This document shows, in pieces, positions 26,997-34,430 of a stretch of 64,000 nt of DNA. The notes beneath the pieces are model-generated. The model saw only the letters and a program-made list of their open reading frames with translations. It was not told where the DNA came from and did not search any database. Source of the DNA: Brevibacillus sp. SYP-B805 (GTDB lineage Bacteria; Bacillota; Bacilli; Brevibacillales; Brevibacillaceae); assembly GCF_011059135.1 (NCBI RefSeq), contig NZ_JAALGD010000015.1, positions 1-64,000 of the forward strand, in the 5' to 3' direction. The translations under genes were made by a program, and so were the position numbers. How positions within the stretch are numbered: position 1 is the first letter of the stretch; each line of letters begins with the position of its first letter.

Positions 26997-28673
26997 ATGG
27001 CAAAAATGCGCAGCGACATGATCAAGAAGGGTTTTGACCGCGCGCCGCACCGCAGCTTGCTGCGTGCAGCCGGTGTCAAGGAAGAGGATTTTGACAAACC
27101 GTTTATCGCGATCTGCAACTCCTATATAGATATCATTCCCGGCCACGTCCATCTGCAGGAATTCGGCCGGTTGGTCAAGGAGGCCGTTCGGGAAGCGGGC
27201 GGCGTCCCCTTTGAGTTCAACACCATCGGCGTGGACGACGGGATCGCCATGGGCCATATCGGGATGCGCTATTCCCTGCCCAGTCGGGAGATTATCGCGG
27301 ACAGCCTGGAAACGGTGGTGGCCGCCCACTGGTTCGACGGCATGATCTGTATCCCCAACTGCGACAAGATCACGCCTGGCATGATCATGGGCGCCCTGCG
27401 CGTCAACATTCCGACGGTCTTTGTTTCCGGCGGTCCGATGAAAGCGGGCAAAACGAGCGATGGCCGCTCCATCTCCCTCTCGTCCGTCTTCGAAGGCGTA
27501 GGGGCTTATCAGGCGGGCATCATCGATGACAAGCAGCTCCAGGAGCTGGAGCAGTACGGCTGTCCGACCTGTGGTTCCTGTTCCGGCATGTTTACCGCCA
27601 ACTCCATGAACTGTCTCAGCGAAGCGCTGGGCCTGGCCCTCCCCGGCAACGGGACGATTCTGGCCGTCTCCCCGGAGCGGCGCGAGCTGGTGAAAGAAGC
27701 CGCCCGGAAACTGATGCATCTCATCGAAAAGGATATCAAACCGCGCGATATCGTCACGCTGGAAGCCATCGATGACGCGTTTGCCCTCGACATGGCGATG
27801 GGCGGCTCCACCAACACGGTGCTGCATACGCTGGCGATCGCCCACGAAGCGGGGATCGAGTACCCGATCGAACGGATCAATCAGATTGCCGAACGCATCC
27901 CGTATCTGTGCAAATTGGCCCCGGCCTCCGATTATCACATCGAAGATTGCCACAATGCGGGCGGCGTCTCCGCCATCCTGAAGGAGCTGTCCAAAATACC
28001 GGGCGCCCTGCACACCGAGCGCATTACCGTGACGGGCAAGACGCTGGCGGAAAACATCGCGGATGCGGAAATCACGAACGACAAGGTGATCCGCCGCCTC
28101 GACAATCCATACAGCGCAAAAGGCGGGCTGGCCGTGCTCTACGGCAATCTCGCACCGCAGGGCTCGATCATCAAGACGGGGGCCGTCGATCCCTCCATCA
28201 AGCGGCATGAAGGGCCGGCTGTCTGCTTTGACTCCCAGGAAGAGGTGCTGGCAGGCCTGGCGAACGGCAAGGTGAAGGAAGGAGACGTGGTCGTCATCCG
28301 TTATGAAGGGCCAAAAGGCGGACCGGGCATGCCGGAGATGCTGGCCCCCACTTCCCAGATCGTCGGGATGGGACTGGGCACCAAGGTGGCGCTCATTACC
28401 GATGGCCGTTTCTCCGGGGCTTCGCGCGGCATCTGCGTCGGGCACGTATCCCCCGAAGCCGCAGAAGGCGGGCCCATCGCCTTCATCCGTGACGGCGACA
28501 TCATCAGCATCGATATCGAAGAGCGCTCCATCCACCTGCACGTTTCCCCCGAGGAATTGGCACGCCGTCAGGCCAGCTGGGAAGGGTTTGAACCCAAAGT
28601 AAAAACGGGCTACCTCGCCCGTTACTCCAAATTGGTGACCAACGCCAGCATGGGCGGCGTCATGAAAATCTAA
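26997..28673 (+). CDS. ilvD: Dihydroxy-acid dehydratase
   Basis: IlvD dehydrates 2,3-dihydroxy acids to 2-keto acids in valine, leucine and isoleucine synthesis. The 558-residue protein has the iron-sulfur cysteine motifs [14 protein letters not shown] and [19 protein letters not shown], the GGSTNTVLH segment and the C-terminal [20 protein letters not shown] motif. The start at 26997 (MAKMRSD) is 11 bases after GAGGGAGG. It stands alone here, away from other branched-chain genes. Confidence 0.96.
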   Translation: MAKMRSDMIKKGFDRAPHRSLLRAAGVKEEDFDKPFIAICNSYIDIIPGHVHLQEFGRLVKEAVREAGGVPFEFNTIGVDDGIAMGHIGMRYSLPSREIIADSLETVVAAHWFDGMICIPNCDKITPGMIMGALRVNIPTVFVSGGPMKAGKTSDGRSISLSSVFEGVGAYQAGIIDDKQLQELEQYGCPTCGSCSGMFTANSMNCLSEALGLALPGNGTILAVSPERRELVKEAARKLMHLIEKDIKPRDIVTLEAIDDAFALDMAMGGSTNTVLHTLAIAHEAGIEYPIERINQIAERIPYLCKLAPASDYHIEDCHNAGGVSAILKELSKIPGALHTERITVTGKTLAENIADAEITNDKVIRRLDNPYSAKGGLAVLYGNLAPQGSIIKTGAVDPSIKRHEGPAVCFDSQEEVLAGLANGKVKEGDVVVIRYEGPKGGPGMPEMLAPTSQIVGMGLGTKVALITDGRFSGASRGICVGHVSPEAAEGGPIAFIRDGDIISIDIEERSIHLHVSPEELARRQASWEGFEPKVKTGYLARYSKLVTNASMGGVMKI

Positions 28674-28696
28674 GAGAATCTAAGAGAGAAAAAACG

Positions 28697-28721
28697 GGCA
28701 CCGCGTCAATGGCGCGGTGCC
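28697..28721. terminator. Bidirectional terminator between ilvD and nlpC-type gene
   Basis: GGCACCGCG and CGCGGTGCC form a 9-bp stem; six T follow on the minus strand and TTT on the plus strand. It serves two convergent genes. Confidence 0.8.
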
Positions 28722-28748
28722 TTTCGCTATCTCCCTGCTTCACACCTT

Positions 28749-29243
28749 TTACAGGACCCGTTTCGCCGTCACAAAGCGTTTTTCCCACGATGTGCCGCGG
28801 AAGGTGCTGAATGTGACACCCGGCTTGCCGTAGGTATGCAGGATTTTGTTGTTTCCGGCATAAATGGCTACGTGCGTGATACGGTTAGATTTGCTGCCGT
28901 AGCTGCGGAAAAAGATCAGATCTCCCACCTGCAGGTTGCTTTTGCTGACCGTTGTTCCCACCTTGGATTGTTGGCGGGAACTGCGCGGCAGTTGGATGCC
29001 GATGGTTTTGTACACCCGTTGGACGAACGAGGAACAATCGAATGTCCGGGTCGTTTTGGAACTGGAACCGAATTTATAAGGAGTGTGGATATATTTCATC
29101 CCCACTGCAATCACTTGATTGGCTGCGGAGCTTTGAGCCGTCGAAGCAGCGGCGGAAGCGATCGGCTGCCCGGGCAAGGAGAGCCCCGTCACGGTAAAGG
29201 CCATCGCAAGCAGTGCGCTCAACATTTTTTTCTGCAGTGTCAT
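28749..29243 (-). CDS. Secreted NlpC/P60 peptidoglycan hydrolase
   Basis: This 164-residue protein has a signal peptide (residues 1 to about 32, ending PIASAAA) and a single NlpC/P60 domain. The catalytic cysteine is in TFDCSSFVQRVY and the histidine in RITHVAIYAGN, followed by the third polar residue in the HTYGKPGV region. It should cleave stem peptides of the cell wall (D-Glu to diamino acid). There is no binding domain (LysM/SH3). A GGAGGA site precedes the ATG. A long leader region lies upstream. Confidence 0.88.
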   Translation of the reverse strand: MTLQKKMLSALLAMAFTVTGLSLPGQPIASAAASTAQSSAANQVIAVGMKYIHTPYKFGSSSKTTRTFDCSSFVQRVYKTIGIQLPRSSRQQSKVGTTVSKSNLQVGDLIFFRSYGSKSNRITHVAIYAGNNKILHTYGKPGVTFSTFRGTSWEKRFVTAKRVL

Positions 29244-29646
29244 GATGGATAACTCCTCCTTTTTACCTTTTTGGTGCCGGCTTGTCCGGCTTTGTCGTTC
29301 ACGTCCCCTACTCTACCATCTGCTTCGGGCATTTTTGTTACCAAACTTTTTCCAGTGCCGTTTTCCCGGCATGGAAGGGGTTTCCGGTTGACACGATCAG
29401 CCCCGGCATCGCTGGCGATCCCGACCATGCTTCGGTTTAAATCCTTCCATCAACTACCAAGCCATCTGCCAATTTCAGCCAGTACATTCCGGCGATATCG
29501 GCGCAGCTCGCCGTTTTGAGCCGTTCAAAAAGGAAAAAATCCCCTCCGACAGGGGAAAGTTCTGGGAAAAGCCGGTCGGAATCCAAACGGTTCCGAACTC
29601 CCCGCCTGAGGGGAAAATCGGGTTCATCTCTTTTCCGTTGATCCGT
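29244..29646. other. Intergenic region between nlpC-type gene and trmB
   Basis: About 400 bases with no gene I can support. It contains GC-rich stems on the minus strand (GCCGG-ACAAG-CCGGC near 29275-29290) and a hairpin near 29541, and could hold a structured leader for the NlpC/P60 gene. It lacks the conserved AGCTAACCTCG core of the c-di-AMP riboswitch often found before such genes. Confidence 0.35.
29534..29555 (-). terminator. Small hairpin with U tract
   Basis: On the minus strand CCCCT-GTCGG-AGGGG is followed by ATTTTTT. No minus-strand gene ends here, so it may be part of a leader or end a short RNA. Confidence 0.4.
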
Positions 29647-29675
29647 TGCAGTTTATCATAAACATTGGTACGATT
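29647..29675 (+). promoter_or_regulatory. Candidate promoter of trmB
   Basis: TTGCAG, a 17-base spacer and TACGAT, about 70 bases before the trmB start. Confidence 0.4.
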
Positions 29676-29743
29676 GCGGGATGGGACAACCATCATTCAG
29701 AATCGAAACCATTATGTACAAGTTCATGTTTGAGGAGGCTGTC

Positions 29744-30385
29744 ATGCGGTTACGCAATATTCCGGGCGTCGAACAAGCCCTGCTGCAATATCCTACCTAT
29801 GTGGAACATCCCGCCCAGCACAAAGGTCGCTGGCAGGAGCGCTTCGGCAATCATCATCCCATTCACCTCGAAATCGGCTGCGGCAAAGGCCGTTTTATCA
29901 CCACGATGGCGGCCCGCCATCCGGAGATCAACTACATCGCCGTCGAATTGAAGGCGGAAGTGGTGTATCGGGCGGCGCAACGAACGGAAGGCAAACCGGT
30001 TCCCAATCTCGCCTTTGTGCAGCATAACGCCGCACAGCTGACCGATCTGTTTGCACCCGGCGAAATCGAGCGAATCTATTTGAATTTCAGCGATCCCTGG
30101 CCGAAAAAACGGCATTACAAGCGGCGTCTCACCTATGCGTCGTTTTTGCAAGCGTACAAGCAGGTATTGAAACCGTACGGCGAAATCCATCTGAAAACCG
30201 ACAATGAGCAGCTGTTCGAGTTCTCGTTGAACCAGTTCAGCGAGGAAGGATTCCGGCTGCGCCACATCACGTTTGACCTGCACCGCTCTCCCTTTGCCGA
30301 GGAAAATGTGATGACCGAGTATGAGGAACGTTTTTCGCTGCGCGGGCAGCGCATCTACCGAACCGAGGCCATTTTTCTGCCGTAA
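29744..30385 (+). CDS. trmB: tRNA (guanine-N7)-methyltransferase
   Basis: TrmB methylates G46 of tRNAs. The 213-residue protein has the SAM-binding LEIGCGKGRFITTMAARHP (about residues 44-62), the IYLNFSDPWPKKRHYKRRLT signature (about residues 115-134) and the EIHLKTDNEQLFEFSL segment, all diagnostic. The start at 29744 (MRLRNIPG) follows GAGGAGG; the frame extends upstream without a ribosome site. It is a single gene with its own terminator. Confidence 0.95.
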   Translation: MRLRNIPGVEQALLQYPTYVEHPAQHKGRWQERFGNHHPIHLEIGCGKGRFITTMAARHPEINYIAVELKAEVVYRAAQRTEGKPVPNLAFVQHNAAQLTDLFAPGEIERIYLNFSDPWPKKRHYKRRLTYASFLQAYKQVLKPYGEIHLKTDNEQLFEFSLNQFSEEGFRLRHITFDLHRSPFAEENVMTEYEERFSLRGQRIYRTEAIFLP

Positions 30386-30391
30386 AAAGCG

Positions 30392-30430
30392 GACGCCTTC
30401 GTTCTTTTCTTCGAACGAAGGCGTCTTTCT
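30392..30430 (+). terminator. Terminator of trmB
   Basis: GACGCCTTCGTTC and GAACGAAGGCGTC form a perfect 13-bp stem followed by TTTCT. Confidence 0.85.
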
Positions 30431-30527
30431 CTCACTCTCTCACAAAAGATACAATGTTGTGTCTTTTGTTTCCTGCTTTGGTGTGATATGTTTATGGTAT
30501 CTATTTCCTTACTGTCGAGGAGTCGAT

Positions 30528-30797
30528 ATGATGGCAATGATCAACGCAATGGAACCCATTGTGAAAGAGCTGTTTGAAGATTTTCAACACTCTTATCCCG
30601 TCAGCTGCACATGCGAACAGTGCAGGCTGGATATCCAGGTCATCGCCTTAAACCGCCTGCAGCCGAAATATGTCACCAGCAAAATGGGGGAAGTCTATAT
30701 CAAGACGCTGCTGCTAAACACCCAGCTGCGCTCTGATGTCGTGCGCGAGTTGGCCCACGCGGCCGATCTGGTGGGCAAGAACCCGCATCACGCTTGA
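30528..30797 (+). CDS. comFB: ComFB family protein
   Basis: An 89-residue protein of the late-competence ComFB family: NAMEPIVKELFEDF at the start, then the four-cysteine-type CTCEQCRLDIQVIALNRLQPKYV segment (two cysteines, CxxC with a third just before) and a helical end. Some ComFB-like proteins elsewhere bind c-di-GMP or c-di-AMP; here the role is unknown and no comFA/comFC genes accompany it. CGAGGAG precedes ATG 30528, with a second ATG directly after. Confidence 0.75.
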   Translation: MMAMINAMEPIVKELFEDFQHSYPVSCTCEQCRLDIQVIALNRLQPKYVTSKMGEVYIKTLLLNTQLRSDVVRELAHAADLVGKNPHHA

Positions 30798-31080
30798 TTC
30801 CCGTTTCCCCATCGCAGCCGGTTCTCTGCCGTTGAAATCCTCCCCCTTCCTCCCGCGAGACCATCTTCGCCTTTTCCCATGCCTCCGCAAGCTGCCCGAT
30901 CTCCCCGGACATGGACCGCTCCCTCTGCCGTCTTCCTCTCTTTGCAAAAAGCATAGGCGCAAGAAACAGGTCATATGCTTGTACAAAACGGACGGACGCG
31001 CCGTCCTTCCATCGCAACCGCCCCGCCGAGCTAACATGACTGCCATTGCTTTCCGATATCACCTGTAGGGGGGAGAGACA
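30798..31080. other. Gap before the L,D-transpeptidase gene
   Basis: About 280 bases with pyrimidine-rich plus-strand sequence. I see no credible gene, no terminator for comFB and only the GGGGGGAGAG ribosome site of the next gene at its end. Confidence 0.35.
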
Positions 31081-32532
31081 GTGGACAAAGCCCGGTTTCT
31101 GCAGGAAAAAATCGCCTTCTTTCATCGCAATCCAACGCAAAATGATTTTGCGTTCTACCGTTATTTTACCGAACAGTTTCCGGATGAGGCGGCTGGATGG
31201 CTTCATCTCGGACAAGAATGGGAACGGCGCGGACAGCTGGCGGAAGCGCGGGAAGCGTATCGCCGCGCGCTGCACGGCAAACCGGACGCTTTTCAGGAAG
31301 AGGCGCGGGAAGCTTATCATGCCCTTTTGCGCAAACAAAAAAAGGAGACGCTTCGAAACCGGCTGCGCCGCCGCGTCATCTCCCTGGCGCTGTTGGGGAT
31401 CTTTCTGCTGTTTCCGCAGTCGCCCGTCGGGGAACGCCCAACCGATGCTGCGGCTCAACGTCCGCAGCAGCCAAGCGCTTTTCCGGCGGCAGCGCACGCG
31501 TATGTAAACCATACTGAAGTGATTGCCGTTCCCGGTGCCCTCTCCATCGAAACCACGCGCGAGCAGGTCAAAAATTATTTGCTGGGGCGCCGCCCGACGC
31601 TTTCCCAGCCCTACACCCTGATTGTCCTGCCGGAAACCCCCGGCATTCCGCTTTTCACGCCGCTCCTGTTTTACCGCCCCGCCCAGGTGAAGGGGGTGCT
31701 GCGCTACGATCCCTCGACGCAATCGATCCTTTCTGAGCAGTGGTATCCCACCGGCTGCGCCTGCGATCAGGTGCCGTACGTCAACGCGGCGAAGACGGCC
31801 TTCCGTGCGGAGCAGCAGCGGCTGGAGCAGGTGCTCATCCTGCGCAATGCCCTTTACCGCCACTATCAGCGTACCGGACGGCTGCCCGGGAAGCTGGCGG
31901 ATTTGGCCGGTGCCTATCCGTCCAACGAGCTGCCCGCCATCCCGCAGCCAGCAACCGCCGCAGGCAGCGCGTCCGGATCATCTGCCGCCTGGTCCTACTT
32001 CCCGGAAGCGTTCCGCCCTGCCGAACCATGGGCAAGCCTGCGGGATGTGCTGCCGCTTGCCGACTACCCGGAACCGGCCGTCCCGCTCGAACCGCTGCAA
32101 ATCCTGGTGAACCAATCCTCCTACAGCATGACCCTCATGAGCGGTCCGCATCCGGTGCGCCGGTACCCCATCGGGATCGGCAAAAAAGGTGCCGCGACGC
32201 CGGAGGGCTATTTCACGATCACGCGCAAGATCAACCATCCGCGCGGCCACGACGACATTTACGGCACGCGCGGCATGATCTTTCACACGGACGCGTACGC
32301 CATCCACGGCACCAACAATCCGCAAAGCATCGGCAAACAGGTCTCCCTCGGCTGCATTCGCCTGCACAACGCCGACGTGGAAGAGCTGTATTCCTTCGTC
32401 ACGCCGGGGACGGAAGTGATCATCTCCGCGAAGCCGGCTCCCGTATCCAACTGGTCCAATCCTTTCCGCTACACGCTTCCCGCCGGCAGGGAGGAAGAAA
32501 CGCCCTTTGTCACCTATCGCTGGCTGCACTAG
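31081..32532 (+). CDS. Membrane-anchored L,D-transpeptidase with N-terminal TPR-like region
   Basis: 483 residues. The first 95 are cytoplasmic and TPR-like (EAREAYRRALHGKPDAFQEEA). A membrane segment follows (about residues 101-117), then an extracellular linker and a YkuD domain from about residue 335. The catalytic motif is AIHGTNNP followed by SLGCIRLHN, with the nucleophilic cysteine. It would form 3-3 peptidoglycan cross-links or attach proteins to the wall. Start is GTG 31081 after GGGGGGAG. Its stop overlaps the stop of the convergent gene (shared CTAG). Confidence 0.85.
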   Translation: MDKARFLQEKIAFFHRNPTQNDFAFYRYFTEQFPDEAAGWLHLGQEWERRGQLAEAREAYRRALHGKPDAFQEEAREAYHALLRKQKKETLRNRLRRRVISLALLGIFLLFPQSPVGERPTDAAAQRPQQPSAFPAAAHAYVNHTEVIAVPGALSIETTREQVKNYLLGRRPTLSQPYTLIVLPETPGIPLFTPLLFYRPAQVKGVLRYDPSTQSILSEQWYPTGCACDQVPYVNAAKTAFRAEQQRLEQVLILRNALYRHYQRTGRLPGKLADLAGAYPSNELPAIPQPATAAGSASGSSAAWSYFPEAFRPAEPWASLRDVLPLADYPEPAVPLEPLQILVNQSSYSMTLMSGPHPVRRYPIGIGKKGAATPEGYFTITRKINHPRGHDDIYGTRGMIFHTDAYAIHGTNNPQSIGKQVSLGCIRLHNADVEELYSFVTPGTEVIISAKPAPVSNWSNPFRYTLPAGREEETPFVTYRWLH

Positions 32533-33743
32533 CGCTGCGGGCTGTTCTCCAGCACGCTTTTGACCACTAGCGGGGAATCCTGCCGCACCGTGAGGCGGTA
32601 ATGCTGGCGGATCGCCTGATAAACCGCCGTCAGCGCCGCATCGCTCCGTGTCCGGCGGTAATCCGCGATCGCCGGTTGAAAATCAGGATGCAGCAGGACG
32701 TCCCGCTGCCAATCCCGGAGCAGAGGCTTTTTCAAATCTTCCCTGCGCTCGGCCAACAGCTTCGGCAATTCCGCCGCAAGCGCCGCCGCAAGCTTCGCCT
32801 TCGTCGCCTGCCATCCCGTCTGGAAGCGGGGATCCTGCGCCGCGCCGGGGTGATCGTGCAGAAAGGCTTCTATTGCTTTTCCGTTGACGAGAAGAGCGCA
32901 ATCGCTACAGGCAGGCGGCTGCCTGAAGCTCAGAGCGTAGTAGGCCCAGCCGGTCTCCGTTCTTTTGGACGGAAAGAGATAACGGATGGTATCGTAGAGC
33001 GCCTGGAACGTTTTCCCGTCCACCGTATCATGCGGGCCTGCCGGGCTCGACAGGAGCGCGGACGCATAAACCCTGCCCGCAGCATCCGGCTCAAAACCGG
33101 GCAGCCCTTTTTCCACGGCCCAGCGAACGGCTGCATCCGGCGTGTCAAGGATGGAGATGCTCCCTTGGTACGGAAGCGCCTCGTGAAACATCCGGTAAAG
33201 CACCCGGGCGACAAAGGCACGGGTTGCCCAGCCGTCGTCGATCTCTTCCGGTTTGACGTATCCGGCATCGATCAGCGCCTGGATGCGCGCCTGCAACTGC
33301 TTATTGGCTTTCACGGCCTGCAGCTCCCGCCATTGCGGCGAGTTCGGCTCTGTGCGGGCAATCGCCTTCTCCATCTCCTCCGGCCGGTATCCTTCCTGAT
33401 AGACGGGGGGCAGCGGCATGGTCAGGTTGTACAGCTGCAGGAGAAACCCTTGTTTCGAAAAGGCGAAACGGGTGATGGCGGCCTGATCCCACGCGGGTGT
33501 GCCCCTCCCCTGCAGATAGCTTTCGATGGGATACATGCCTTTTCCCGCGATCTCATCCGGCTGGGGGTTCGTGATCGTGACGATGTCACTGGTGATGAGG
33601 ATGTTCTGTTTCCAGCCCGGTTCCACCCGATAGCTGAATTGATACTCCCCGGCGTTGTCTGCTGCCGCTTCGGCCTTCCATCCAGGAGCGGCCAGCATCA
33701 GCGTGCACAGCATGAGCTGCAGGATCGTACTCTTCTTGCGCAA
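32529..33743 (-). CDS. Secreted protein with SLH-like segments
   Basis: A 404-residue secreted protein: basic N-terminus, hydrophobic core and an AEAAA cleavage site near residue 27. The middle has SLH-like segments (LQARIQALIDAGYV, WATRAFVARVLYRMF and VRWAVEKGLPGFEPDAAG), suggesting attachment to secondary cell-wall polymer. The C-terminal quarter is helical. Function unknown. Upstream lies a GC-rich structured leader. It ends in the same CTAG as the L,D-transpeptidase gene. Confidence 0.65.
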   Translation of the reverse strand: MRKKSTILQLMLCTLMLAAPGWKAEAAADNAGEYQFSYRVEPGWKQNILITSDIVTITNPQPDEIAGKGMYPIESYLQGRGTPAWDQAAITRFAFSKQGFLLQLYNLTMPLPPVYQEGYRPEEMEKAIARTEPNSPQWRELQAVKANKQLQARIQALIDAGYVKPEEIDDGWATRAFVARVLYRMFHEALPYQGSISILDTPDAAVRWAVEKGLPGFEPDAAGRVYASALLSSPAGPHDTVDGKTFQALYDTIRYLFPSKRTETGWAYYALSFRQPPACSDCALLVNGKAIEAFLHDHPGAAQDPRFQTGWQATKAKLAAALAAELPKLLAERREDLKKPLLRDWQRDVLLHPDFQPAIADYRRTRSDAALTAVYQAIRQHYRLTVRQDSPLVVKSVLENSPQR

Positions 33744-33779
33744 TCCGGATTCCCCCTCGTCCTCGCATCTTTCCTTTTT

Positions 33780-33905
33780 AGACGGTGAACCCTTGGGAAA
33801 GGTTACGGGAAAATGCTTTCACCCACTCGGCGCTAGCTATCGCTGTGCCGAGCGGGGTCCTCTCTGCGCCGGTCGGGGCCCAAACCTATACCTGTGTGCG
33901 ATCTT
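33780..33905 (-). promoter_or_regulatory. Structured leader before the SLH-like gene
   Basis: On the minus strand several stems can form: GCTCGGC/GCCGAGT (33826-33852), TGGGTGAAA...TTCACC (33784-33823) and a GGTTTGGGCCCC arm. The GGACCCC and GGGTGAA segments recall the first half of the c-di-AMP (ydaO) riboswitch, but the conserved second half is not seen. It is some structured element of unknown type. Confidence 0.3.
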
Positions 33906-33912
33906 GTGTAAG

Positions 33913-33946
33913 AAAAAAAGCAGTGAACCTTGCCGCGGTTCACTGC
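33913..33946 (-). terminator. Terminator after the small gene 33954-34304
   Basis: On the minus strand GCAGTGAACC pairs with GGTTCACTGC across a short loop and is followed by seven T residues. Confidence 0.9.
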
Positions 33947-33953
33947 CTTTCGA

Positions 33954-34304
33954 TTATTCTTCCAATTGGCTTAACGTTTCTTCCTGCTGGTTGTCTTCTT
34001 CGGGATGCCAGTGATCCAGCACCTTGCCTTGCAGCACTTTGCCCCTGATGAATTCCACCTGCTGTCCGGTGAAGGCGACGGTCCAATCGATGTCCAGCTC
34101 TTCCGCCAGCTTCACCACCGTCAGCAGTTCCGCCCACGCCACATACCGTTTGTACCAGAAAAATTGCGGCTGTTCATTCATATATGGGTACAAGTCATCA
34201 AATTCCGTGTGTTTGCAATCGAGGGCCCGCTCGAAGGAAACTTTCGCCTGTTCCACCTTTTCCAGAAAAAACCGGTTCAAATCCTGTATCACTCGGTCAG
34301 CCAT
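33954..34304 (-). CDS. Small conserved protein downstream of PBP1A, unknown
   Basis: A 116-residue acidic, helical, soluble protein. The segment PQFFWYKRYVAWAELLTVV is aromatic-rich and recalls the YpoC-like domain found beside ponA in Bacillus, but the match is too weak to name it. GGGAGG lies a few bases before the ATG. It follows the PBP1A gene on the same strand, 126 bases away, and ends in a strong terminator. Confidence 0.6.
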   Translation of the reverse strand: MADRVIQDLNRFFLEKVEQAKVSFERALDCKHTEFDDLYPYMNEQPQFFWYKRYVAWAELLTVVKLAEELDIDWTVAFTGQQVEFIRGKVLQGKVLDHWHPEEDNQQEETLSQLEE

Positions 34305-34430
34305 AGCTATTCCCTCCCGTAGCTAATCTCCCCAAACCATCCGGCAACACATCTTATGACTCATTGTACCATGCGGGCGGTGATTCATAAATAGCAGATA
34401 ACTGGTCTAGCGCAGCGGAATAACCGGATG

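Noticed and set aside
26913-28541. 542-codon minus-strand frame opposite ilvD
   Set aside because: Mirror frame of a certain ilvD gene, rich in Asp, Gly and His, with no start signal.
29244-29440. c-di-AMP (ydaO) riboswitch before the NlpC/P60 gene
   Set aside because: GC-rich stems are present but the conserved AGCTAACCTCG core and GGGGTGAATCC segment are absent.
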